Source: Corinectria fuckeliana (taxonomy: Eukaryota; Ascomycota; Sordariomycetes; Hypocreales; Nectriaceae). Taken from it: a DNA stretch of 56,164 nt. Within the stretch, counting starts at the first letter, position 1, and the number at the start of each line of letters is the position of its first letter. Of the stretch, positions 42,418-53,399 are shown in pieces. Location: positions 1 to 56,164 of the forward strand of contig WPDH01000328.1 in NCBI GenBank assembly GCA_019137255.1. Direction: 5' to 3'. Position numbers and translations under genes: made by a program. The notes under the pieces are model-generated. The model ran no database searches. It had not been told where the DNA came from and worked only from the letters and a program-made list of their open reading frames with translations.

Positions 42418-44907
42418 TCAACCCACGTGCTTAGAAATTGAACCAAACCCCCCAGAGCCAAATCTTGAGTTTTCCGGTTGGGATCCAAAGACCCACCGGG
42501 ATGTTCCGTGGCCAGGTAATGCCACAGAGCTGACAGAAGGGCCTGGATCTGGTTTCCTTGATACCGAAGGGTCTGTGTTTGAAGGTAAGTTGGAGTCTTC
42601 ATCAATCATTCACAATCACTTACTAATGGTTGAAGCCGTTCCCATGGCCGAGTGTCCGTCCATTCTTGATTCAGGCCGAGCTGTGTGAGTAATGTCAGTA
42701 CGTTGTCAAACCCTGTCTATCAGCCTGCTCGTACCTGTGATATGCCTAGGCTTGTATTTGTCACATTGTTCCTTCCCGTGGCGTAAAATGTCGACCTCTT
42801 TGTCAAGACGTGTCCTTCGGGCTCGGATGTCTGCAGACTCGGCAGCTAGCTCTTCGAGCTCATTTTCACTCATGCTGTCTACTTTTGTTGGCGTCAGAAT
42901 GTTCGAAACATCGCAAACAAGACAGCTTTCGATGGCGAGATTGATGACATTCTCAGTGAAAGTTCGTCGAGACATCTGCAAAAGTTAGTAAATAGACAAC
43001 GGCCTGACAGACACGGAACACTGTACCTCATAATAAGACTGCATCATGTCAATGATCTTGTCAGTGCCAAACTCTTCATCACCCAAATCCTTGGCGCTGG
43101 AAACGGCCAGATTGAGCATGTTGCGATTGAGCTTCTGTTTGGACTTCTCGTCAAAGAGGTCAGAATGATTATTTTCCAGGGCATCCACGAGCCGGTTGGC
43201 AAACCGGTCCTGAGATTTTTGGGAAGCGTTGCGATGGAAATCAGAATCCAACGGGAATGCGTAGCCCTCAACATACGGACGAAGCAGCTCTTCTAGCTTC
43301 TCGTGCAGAACTTTCTCCTTGGCGGCGAAGAACTTGTCAACGCAGTTGCGCAAAACGACTTCGGTGGCGTTGTTGCTTTCCGGCGGCCCCATTATGTAGG
43401 TGAATAGCTCATCAACAAATACCTTGGTGACGATGGTGATCTGGCTAAGGTGATACTCGGCGATCTTCTTCCATGGCTCCGCCTGCTTTTGGAAGAGTTG
43501 GATTGCCAGATCTTTGTTGGGTAGTCCAGGCAACTCCCGACCCTGATTGTAAGACGCTTGTATCTGGAGCTCAGCGTTGATATCCTCGATGTTGATGCGA
43601 TCGGGGCGCTGGAAATTATAAGGATATCTTTGAAGGAATCTTTGAAGATGAGCTGGCGGAGGGTCCTCGAACATCATACCGAAAACGCTTGTCGAAATTA
43701 CTCGTGAGGATCCCCTGGTCGTCAAGACATGGTCGAAAGCTCGATTCAAGTTCCGGAGCTGGGCACGCAATTTGCGGTCCTCGTTGTCCATGTCTCCAAA
43801 AAAGACATCGTTGTAGCGTCCTTCGATGCCATCCCGAGATAGGCGTTGGAAGTCGCTGGCAATCCCAAGCAGGAACGACCTCTTCTCGCCCAAGCTATCC
43901 CTGGATTTCCCAAGCCGGTCAAGCTCTACCTGGCGCTCTCTGAGCTTCCTCTCGATCTCTTCTATGACACCAGGGAGGGACTTTCGGATGTGATGGAAGA
44001 GTACGTTGCTGAGCTTTTTGCGAAGGCTGGCGATGCCACGGTCCTCGGCGATGATGTCGTGCCAGGCACCCGAGCTGAAGAAAGTATCCTCGATGTCGTC
44101 CCTCTTGTTCAGGTCGACCTCGTCCTCTGCTCGGTTGCGCAGGACGTGCCACCCAAGCTTCAGCTTATGGGTAGCTTCCTCGTTCTTGGCGACCCGTATG
44201 TACTCCCGCTCCATTGAAAACCCAGGCCGTACGAGGTCTGGTTTAGTGATGACGCCAATGGTCCTCTCTCCGGATGGGTCGTGCTCCTTGGTTTTGCGGA
44301 GAGCGATGTGGCCTGCGAGCCCCTTGTCCGCAGTGATGACGGCCAGGATGATGCTGTTTTTTTGCCTCATGTAGCTCCCAACAATGCCATTTACGACCTC
44401 GATTCCCTTCAACGACTGCTGCTCGGTTTCGGTATGGAACAGACCAGGCAGATCGACGAGGGTCAGCGGGTACATGCTCGGTCCTTCGATTTCCAGCCGC
44501 AGGACATCCTTGGAGAAGTCCCGGCCGGCGTGGCCAAAGCCCATGCACTCTTTGGCCTCCTTGATGATGTCGGGCAAGTCGCTCTCGCTGAAGCCCGCCT
44601 TCTCAAAAGACTTGGCAGGCTTGGAACTATCGGCGAACCTGACGCTGACATCCACACGAGTCTCCTTTGCATGGCGCAGCACAAGCTCGGTGGCAAATCG
44701 AGTGCAGACACCTTCATCGACGGGGAACCGCACGCGGGAAATGGCCTCGAGGACAGATGATTTCCCAGACGACTGTTCGCCCACAACGATGATCTGGGGA
44801 AGATCGACGAGTTTCCCGACGCCGCCGGCGCTCAGACTGTCAGTGATTTCGTGGAGGGCAGCTGTGCTGAGCTGGTTCAGGGCCGCAGTGTCGACGGTGA
44901 TGTCCAT
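42418..44907 (-). CDS. Dynamin-like GTPase (Mx/Vps1-type)
   Basis: A large self-assembling GTPase of about 777 residues that would tubulate or sever membranes. There are four exons; introns are 42976-43026, 42681-42734 and 42573-42623, all in phase. G1 is GEQSSGKS (43-50) inside the dynamin signature LPQIIVVGEQSSGKSSVLEA, G3 is DLPG (152-155) and G4 is TKPD (221-224). The middle domain follows, and the GTPase effector domain starts with the second exon (YYEMSRRTFTENVINLAIE, about 626-705). There is no PH domain. The last exon adds a disordered tail with FGS repeats (RFGSGGFGSISK); without that splice the protein would stop after STISK. Fungal relatives are numerous and often annotated as Mx-like interferon-induced GTPases. 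Fully intact. Confidence 0.94.
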
Positions 44908-45947
44908 GGTGGATGGTATAGTGTTTCGGATTTGAGAGTTGACGTGTTGTTTGGATGCAGGCTTTTGACTCTCAGATGGCTAATGTTCCTCTGCATGGCC
45001 GGTTATATCAACACCTCAGTGAGCCTGCGGAAAAGGGGTATGCTTGCCATGGTGGGTCTGTGTTGGTTGCATCCCTGTTGTAGTTGTATTAGACCTGCAG
45101 GCTTGAATGAGGTTGGTTAGGCTTATCTACTTCGCGACATCTACATTCGGTTAGTTTGAGGAGAACTCAGACAGAGCTGAAGCTTTGAGTGATTTACCTC
45201 CCAACAGACCGTTGCCCTCGTCGGGATAAACGCCCTGTTTGGATCAAAATTACTGGTAGGGCGCGTAGTTGTCTCGCAGGTCTCAGGTGGGACACTCAAT
45301 TTCCTGCCTTCCCATGTGCATTTCAGCTTTCCAGGGAAGACAAGCCTAATTCCTGCCCTGGTTCAAGACCGTGGTTTGTCATTTGCTGAAAGACCTGTCT
45401 GCTGCATGTTCCGGTCACCTGTTCTGCAGTAAGAAAATATGGTCCAAAACAAGGAAAGATCCGCCAATTACATGAAGAACCCTAGCAGCCCCATTCCTTC
45501 GCAGGTTATTGAGGCTTAGCACCTACAGATTGGAAATGGTCCTGGCTGCCTCGTTTTCAACTGCTGTCGTCTTACTCATGGGTCTGCACTATGTAACATG
45601 CATGCTGGGTAGAGCTGATGTTGATCTCTGCAAATGAACTAAGCCAAGTACGTGGACGCCTTGCCAAGCAAAGCCGGGATGCTTAAAGAAAGTAGATCTA
45701 TTCCAGCTGACGCCTGATCTCACTTTTGAGGCGATGGTGAGCCTCTTTAAAATATAACACACACGCTGTGAAAATGGCGGATCGTCCGTATAGCCCAGTT
45801 GGTAAGATGACCCACCCTGACACCGGACCCCCCCACCCACCGGACAGCTTTTTCCTGCTCTTATAACACCACTACCCTCAATTATAACCAACCACAACAC
45901 AACAAAATAAGCTCTTATAGCTCTGAAATTTGGCCAGGCGAGTTAGA
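44908..45947. other. Intergenic region up to the RIP border
   Basis: Contains the dynamin promoter at the left. Open frames are short and lack domains. Near 45,785-45,812 there is a tRNA 5'-half-like segment with an A-box-like TAGCCCAGTTGG but no B box. Composition drops sharply after about 45,950. Confidence 0.55.
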
Positions 45948-46740
45948 ATGCCTGAATACACTAAGCAGGCCCTTTTAAACGCTATTTGAGACGTTAAGGC
46001 CGGCATAGCAATCTGAAAAGCAGCTAATAACTAGGGAATCCCTCGTATAACACTCTATGATTAACTTCACAGCGCACAACCTACCTAGTTAGCTTATAAA
46101 CATCTCTAAAGGCTCTCTTAAGACTAGGAAAAGCAGCTATATAATTAGATTGTTATATAAGGCTTGCTAGGTCTTCTACTAACTTATAGCTAAGTAAAGT
46201 AGCTAGTCTGCTAAGTCTTAGTTAAATAGGGAGATCTTAATCCGCTTAGAAAGCACTAGATAAAAGCTTTTTTCTAATAGAAGTTATAAATTAAAACCTT
46301 TTATTACTAGCCTCTTAATTTAGTTTATGCTAAAAGTAGTAATATTCCTACTATCTAAGACTTCTTTTAACAAATAAGCCTCTTAGAGGTTAAAGCTATC
46401 TACTAATATAATTACTATAATATAAATAAGACTAGTATACTAGAAGGTTATAGTTATAATAAGCTTACTATTAGCCTATTAGAGAAGAAAGTAGCTATTA
46501 AGTAATAGCCTAGCTTATATAATTAGACTAGTATTATAAAATATGCTTTTATAACTAGAGTCTAACTTTTACTATTAGTTATCTTTAAAGGTGTATTAGT
46601 CTAAGCCTAGTAGTTTTTAAAAGATTATACTAATCTTAACTAATAGTAATTTATAGCCTCTCTTAATATTAGATAGAATATAGCTAATATTACAGCCCAG
46701 GTTAGGACTAGGCGGTTATAACTAGCAGAACTATAATATA
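45948..46740 (+). mobile_element. RIP-killed pogo/Fot1-type DDE transposase
   Basis: From the ATG at 45,948 a single frame stays homologous for over 700 bases although it is full of stops. It reads MPEYTKQALLNAI, stop, DVKAGIAI, stop, KAANN, stop, GIPRITLYD, stop, LHSAQP, which is the N-terminal helix-turn-helix of fungal pogo-family transposases. Further on come KHWIKAFF-like, NKTSILEGYSYNKLTIS and LLLVIFKGVLV, matching the later DDE part. Where a Trp is expected in KHW there is a TAG. Stops sit where Gln, Arg or Trp codons are expected, so RIP rather than frameshifts destroyed it. The 3' part fades out before the LTR element at 47,077. Terminal inverted repeats were not resolved. Confidence 0.8.
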
Positions 46741-47076
46741 CTTATCTTTTCACCTAATATAAATTCTAAACTTACCTTATATAAGTAAGCTTAGGCTCTT
46801 AACTTACTCTCTTATAATAAGCTATAAGATTAGACTTACTCTTACCTAGTAAGCTTATACTAATTCTCCTAGTATATAAATATACTTATTTAGCACTTTT
46901 ATAAATATAGTTTTACTAGCTATTAACTATACTTAGTTATATTAAATCTACTATTTTATTATTACTAGACTATAACTTATATTACTTATTATAATATTCT
47001 AAACTATTAGTTTAAACACTTTTATATTTTAGCCTTACCTTATACCCCTAGGATAAACCTAGCTGTTATAGCTAAC

Positions 47077-47632
47077 TATATAAGAAAGTTAAATTTCTTA
47101 AAGTAAATAGCTATAAAGCTTTTAGAGGCTTTAAGTGATTATAGGGTCTTAAAGTAAGTCCTAATAACTAATAGATAACTTATTAGATAAAAGAGAAAGA
47201 GTAGGTTAGATTAATATATTTTATATAATAATTAGTTAAAATCTAAGTGCTTAAGTGTCTACTTTATATCTAGATATAAGCGGAAATCTCTCTTCTTTTA
47301 TAGATAAATTTCTAGTCTTTTAGCAGTCTAAATAGGTTATATAATAGCTTGATTTATAGCTAAAGTAATAATAAATAACATACTAAAATCTCAGATCAGT
47401 TAGATATAATATTACGCTATAATTATAGTTTTAGTAGTAAATCTTTTAGAGTTTATCTAAAAGTTAGTATAAGTTAGAAAACTAGCATTTAGTGGTGATT
47501 TATTAATAGCTAATAGGAATATAAGAAAGTTACTATATAGTGTGAGTATAGTGTTAATAATACTATAAGCTAATATATACTAAGATTTTCCTAGGATTTT
47601 ATAATACTAGTTAAAGCTAGTAAACTCTAATA
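47077..47632 (+). repeat. Left LTR (556 bp)
   Basis: Pairs with 50,028-50,583. Shared landmarks include GTTAAATTTCTTAAA, TAGATATAAGCGGAAATC, TTTTAGAGTTTATCTAAA and CCTAGGATTTTATAATACTAG. This copy is more AT-rich than its partner, with C/T and G/A differences. Confidence 0.85.
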
Positions 47633-50027
47633 ATAAGTTAGAATAATATAAAAAATTTTTAAAAGAAAATAATTATAAAAAAAGTTACTAAATAATACTT
47701 ATTATAAACTAAAACTAAAATATAATATTATAAACTATTTTACTAGTAAGAGATACAGCTAGTATAAACTAACTACTAACTAAAGCTGTTAACTAGAAAT
47801 AAGAATATATAAATAAAGTTAATATTTTAGTAACTATAAAAAGTATAGTTTAGCTTTAACAGTTATTAGACACTAAATATAATACTTTTAGATATTTACT
47901 AGCTAATAGAATTAAATTTTAGGTAATAAAAGCTATTATAATAGTTTAGGTATAGTAAGATAAGAGATAAAAGGCGGGTTCTTATTATAAGAAGAGAAAA
48001 AAAGCATATCTTACTAAAAACTAGGTAAAGTAACAGCTTTAAGTAGTAACCTCCTAATAGCTAAGTCTTATATATATTAAACTTTAATTATACTATCTAG
48101 TACTATTATACTATATAAAGAATTCTAGCTCTTACTAGTTGCTAAGTAATTTTAAGACTTTATTATTATAAATTTTATTACTAAACTACTCTTATTTAAA
48201 AACTTTATAACTAGTATACTTTATAATAATATTCTTATAATTATAAATAAGCTTATAAAATTTTCTTATTTTATTTCTTATTAAGAATTAATAGATATAA
48301 AGTAGTTTACTTATATCTTCTTATAAAATATTATTAGTATATATAAGCTTCTAATAGAGATTTTATATAATTAAGAACTACTATTTACTTATAAGTTTTA
48401 ATAAAGCCTAATAGACTACTTAAGACTAAACTACTAACTTATTATAGTCTTTTAAGTGTAAGTTAATAAGTAAATAAAACAAATAAACTAAATACTAAAA
48501 TAATACTTTTAGTACTATATTAATTATAAATAAGATAATTATATTAAAAAGCTTTTAACTATATAACTAAGTTATAATACTTTTATTTATAAAAGTATAA
48601 AACTTATACTAGTATATACTAACTTTAAATTTACTTTTAATACTTATAAAATATAATAGGCACTTTAGTAAGCCTTTTATAAATATTTAACAGCTATTTT
48701 TACTATACCTTAGTTATACTTTTAAAATCTATTTTAACCTAAGTATTTTTCTTTATAAACCTTTTTTACTCTCTTTCTACTCTTATATTATTACTATATT
48801 ATATATAATAAGTAGAATAGTTAAAATAAAAGATATTAAGGTTATAAACTATTTTTCTCCTCCCCTTAAGGAAATTTTTTACTATTAAACTTACTCTTAA
48901 TATAAGCTAAGCCTAGTATAAGAATAACTTATAATTAATTTAAAAATCTTATTATTAAAACTAAATATAAACTTAAAGTAATTATTCTAAAAGCTACTTT
49001 TCTTTTAGTCTAAAAAATAATAATAGCTCTAGCTAATACTATTATAAGCTATACCTAATATATAAGTAGTAAGATCCTAATCTTACTATCTCTTATAAAA
49101 ATAATTATAACTACTATTAAAAAAGTAGTATTAGCTACCTTTTAGAAAATACTTATTAAGGCTTTAACTTAAGCTTAAGTTACTTATAATAAGAGAATAT
49201 TTTAGTTTTTAATAGTACTACTATTAAAAATAATCCCCTCTTATCTTAGTAGAAAGATTATTATTAGGTTGCTTAGTATAGCTTTTAATATTATATCTTA
49301 TATACTATTAGATATTATAATAATTATTAACTATACCCTCTTAAAAGACTACCTCTTACTTATAGTAGTCTTATATTACCTTTTTAGCAGGGATATTATA
49401 GTTCTCTTTTATAAACTAGTTATAAATCTCTTAAAAGATAATACTTAAATTCTTACTGTTTTTAGTATAAGTATATATTAAGTCTTAAAATAGTTTATAA
49501 TAGTTATTAAGAGAGTCTTAACTAGCTATATAAGAGGCTTACTTAAGAACCTTATAGTAGATATCTAATAAGTAAATAGTATTAAAATATATACTATAAA
49601 ACTATTATAAAGCTACTATATAGCTAGATCTTATTAATTACTAGTTATATTATTAACTAAACTAATAAATATAAATAAACTTTATAACTAAGGTATAATT
49701 ATAGTTATAAAGGTATATTAGACTAAGCTCTATTTAGGGGAGATTTAACTTAGGTAGTACTTTAAGTGTTTTTACTTTAGATATATTATATAATACTATT
49801 AGGAATAAGCTAAGTATAGCTATTATAAGAGGGCTTACTATATAAGAGATATAGTTTACTTTATTTTTACTAGTAAGATTCTCTTAGTATATTATAACTA
49901 TAATAGACTATACCTAGTATAGTCTTATATATACTATATAGTATAAAAAGAGTAGAAGTAGGTAAGAAATACCTACTTAGAGAGACCTTTATAGTTTAGT
50001 ATTTTTGTTAAGTATAATATCACAAGC

Positions 50028-50583
50028 TGTATAAAAAAGTTAAATTTCTTAAAATAAATAGCTGTAAAGCTTTTAGAGGTTTTAAGTGATTAAGAGGTTT
50101 TAAAGTAGGTCTTAATAACTAATAGATAGCTTATTAGGTAGAGGAGAAAAAGTGGGTTAGATTAATATATTTTATAAGATAATTAGTTGAAATCTGAGTG
50201 CTTAAGTATCTGCTTTATATCTAGATATAAGCGGAAATCACTCTCTCTTTATAGATAAATTCCCAGTCTCCTAGCAGTCCAAATAGGTCGTATAATAGCT
50301 CGATCTGTAGCTAAAGTGATAACTAATGTTATACTGAAATCTCGGATCGGTCGGATGTAATATTACGCCGCAATTACAGTTCTAGTAGCAAATCTTTTAG
50401 AGTTTATCTAAACTGTGGTATAAGTTAGAAAACCAGCAGATAGTAGCGATTTAATAATAGCTAATAAAAATGCGAGAAAGTCTCTACATAGTGTTAGCAT
50501 AGTGCTAATAGTACTGTATGCTAATATATACTAGGATTTTCCTAGGATTTTATAATACTAGTTAAAGCTAGTAAACTCTAACA
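50028..50583 (+). repeat. Right LTR (556 bp)
   Basis: Better preserved partner of 47,077-47,632. It keeps CpG-containing blocks (CTCGGATCGGTCGGATG, TTACGCCGCAATTACAG) that read TA-rich in the left copy, so the two LTRs received unequal RIP. Confidence 0.85.
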
Positions 50584-50803
50584 ATTTTAAATAAGTAGTA
50601 TAATTATATAGTATACTTATTATAAGATATAATAGTACTAATACTAATACTAACTATAATACTAAACCTTTTAGCCTAAAGAGAGCTTAAATAGCTTTTA
50701 AAGTAGTTTTAAGCTAGACTAGACCTAAGTTTAAGTTTAGCTCTTATAGTATTTAGACTAATTAAATTCTAGTATATAATTTAGGCTAAGCCTTATAAGA
50801 ACT

Positions 50804-52778
50804 TATTATTATAAGTATATAATTAGCTTTTCTTATAAAATAGACCTACTTATAACTTATATTATTATATATATATACTAAGCCTAACTTGCTTTCTTCT
50901 TAAGTGAGAGTAGTAAAAAGTTTTTTATCTTATAGCTTACTATTAGGTTTTCCCCCTCTATTATAGACTAGTCTAAGCTACTTAGAAGAAGGTCTAAATA
51001 ACTTTAGAGTTAAAATAGTATATAAATAAATAAATAAATTAATTAATTAATTAATTAATTAATATATATTATATTATTAGATTAGTATAAGATATTATTA
51101 ATAGTGGATTTATTAGGTTAGTAGTCTTTAAAGACTTTATTAAATTTATTTAGTAAGATAGTAAAAGTATTAAATATAATAAGCTACTTTTTATATTTTA
51201 GTTATCTTTTAATAAACAGTTATAACCTAGCTATAAGAATTATAATCTTATAGTTATTTAGCTACTAGCTTATACTAGCTTTAAAAAGTGTATATTTCTA
51301 GTAATTAATATAATTACTTATCTTTTTCTCTTTTTACTATTACTATATAACTAAGTAAAAACTAGCATATTATTACTTATAAGGCTTACTAATTATACTA
51401 TTAATATATATAAGAAATATATTAGGCTAGCTCTTATAGTTACTACTTTAAGATACTTTTATAATATATAGTAAGAATATAGCCTTAAGGTTATTACTAA
51501 GCTATATATATATATATAAAAATTATACTTAATATTCTCTAATTATAAGTTTATTAATAGTAAATTTTATATATATTAAGATTAGTTAAGTATAAAAATC
51601 TTTTAGATGTTTAAGCTGGTTAGGTATAGGTAAAATCTACTAGTAAGAATCTATTATATAAATCTTACTCTTATAAGAGGTTTAGTATAAGAGGAGCTTT
51701 ATTAATTATAATAAGCTAGCTCTTAAGCAGCTATAAGAAGATTCTAAAAGAGATTAATATTAATAAAGCTAAAAAAGAGAAAAAAGAGAAAGTAGAGCTT
51801 TCTACTTATTAGACTTAAGTACTTATATAGGCTGCTAACTAACCTAGTAGCTAAGCTTTATTACTTTTTAGTAGATAACTTTTCTATCTAGCTTAAGCTA
51901 AGTAAAGCTTAGATTATAATATAAAATAAGCTAAGAAGAATAAATTATCTTAAAAGCTATACTTATAATAAAAAAATTAAAAAGTTTATATAAAGAAATA
52001 AAAACTAAACTTAAATTTATTAGATACTAAATAAAAGAAATACTATAACTAGAAAAAGATAAAATAATTATCTTTCTAAAAGAGAGATATAATACTTCTT
52101 ATAATAAAAACTATTAAAATAAAATAATAATAAAAAAACTAGACTATAAATATATTAAACTATATAAAATCCTTAAATAAAATTTAAAAAATAACTACTA
52201 CTTAATTATTTAATTATTTATTTATTTATACTTTATAAACCTAAAAGGTAGATAATACTTTTATTTTATATAAATATAAGAAAAACTATAAAATTAGATA
52301 AAAACTTATATTTTTTATATAGTAAACCTAGGTTAAGCCTTTTATACTATTACTATATATAAGTAAATAATCCTTTTATTAAGACTAGAGTTATCTTATT
52401 TCTTAAAAGGCTAAAAAAAAAATTTAAAAAGAGAGAAAAAGAAAAAAAAAAAAGAAAAAAGAGAATAAAAAGAAAAAAAAGAGATAAAAAAGAGAGAAAT
52501 AGTTAACTAAATATTAAGCACTTAATCTGCTATAAGAGTAGAGTAGTTAAGTATTAGAATTATACTAGCTAGGTAAGTTTAGGTTACTTTATAGTTATAG
52601 TTAAGAGCTTAGAATTTTAAGTGGGTAAAACTAGCTGTTAGTAAGTTAGCTAGCTATTAGTAAGTTAGCTAGTAGTATAGTTATTAGTAGCTAAAAGCTA
52701 GTATAAACTTAACACTTAATAGCTATTAGTAGCTATTAGCAGCTATATAGATCTTTATTATTTATTATTTAGTCTCTT
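50804..52778 (+). repeat. AT-rich RIP-mutated repeat, copy B
   Basis: Matches 1-2,079 in the same orientation, from TATTATTATAAGTATATAAT at its start to TTATTTAGTCTCTT at its end, with scattered transitions and indels. Contains a short (AATT)n run at 51,035-51,062 absent from copy A and an A/G-rich tract at about 52,410-52,500. A LINE-like element follows on the right. Confidence 0.75.
51035..51062. repeat. (AATT)n microsatellite
   Basis: About seven AATT units directly after a few AAAT units, inside repeat copy B. Confidence 0.8.
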
Positions 52779-53002
52779 AAATTATAATATCTTTCTTTCT
52801 TTTTTCTCTTTTTAATACCTTTATAAGTAGCTTCCCTCTAGGCTTTTTATTAGGCTTATATCAGCTTTAGGTCTTAAATATATTACTAATATATATTCTT
52901 TCTAAGATTTATTAATATATTTATTTTCTAGCTATTAGCACTATAGCTTTATTATAGTCTTATTACTATAATAGCTAATTATATATAGCTAAGAATAATA
53001 AC

Positions 53003-53003
<1 letters not shown>

Positions 53004-53043
<40 letters not shown>

Positions 53044-53062
53044 TAAAAATAATAATAATAAT
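53004..53062. repeat. (ATA)n microsatellite
   Basis: A run of about 12 uninterrupted AAT/ATA units, then AAATAAAAAT, then five more units. It may descend from a CAA-rich (poly-Gln) coding repeat at the start of the LINE ORF1, mutated by RIP, but that is a guess. Confidence 0.7.
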
Positions 53063-53399
53063 ATAAGAAATATAAACTATAACTTTTTTCTTACTTACTT
53101 AGTTTCTGCTTACTATAGCTCTAATCTGCCTCTAAAATATATTCTAATACTAAAATCTAAATTCTTATATATATATTACCCTAAGGATAATAGTATATTA
53201 AAACTATAGTGATAATACTAATATGCTTCTAATAGCTATTAATTTAAGAGTATATAAACTTAACTAAAGTTAATATAACCCTCTTATAAAAATTAGCTAG
53301 TATATACTAAGTAAAAATAATAAACCTGTTATAAAACTAAGTAGAATACTAGTAGATAACTTAGAAAATAAAACATATAATACTATTACTAAAATTATC

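Larger units (their letters stand above)
47077..50583. mobile_element. RIP-degraded LTR retrotransposon
   Basis: Two direct repeats of exactly 556 bp bound 2,395 bp of internal AT-rich sequence. The right repeat begins TGTATAAA and ends CTCTAACA, the TG...CA form of LTRs; the left has TATATAAG and CTCTAATA, the RIP-mutated equivalents. No gag or pol frame could be followed in the interior. A matching target-site duplication was not found beside the repeats. The interior is short for a complete element, so it is internally deleted or non-autonomous. Element strand could not be set. Confidence 0.75.

Noticed and set aside
43846..44935. Long plus-strand open frames opposite the dynamin gene
   Set aside because: Antisense shadows of a conserved GTPase; no start context or domain.
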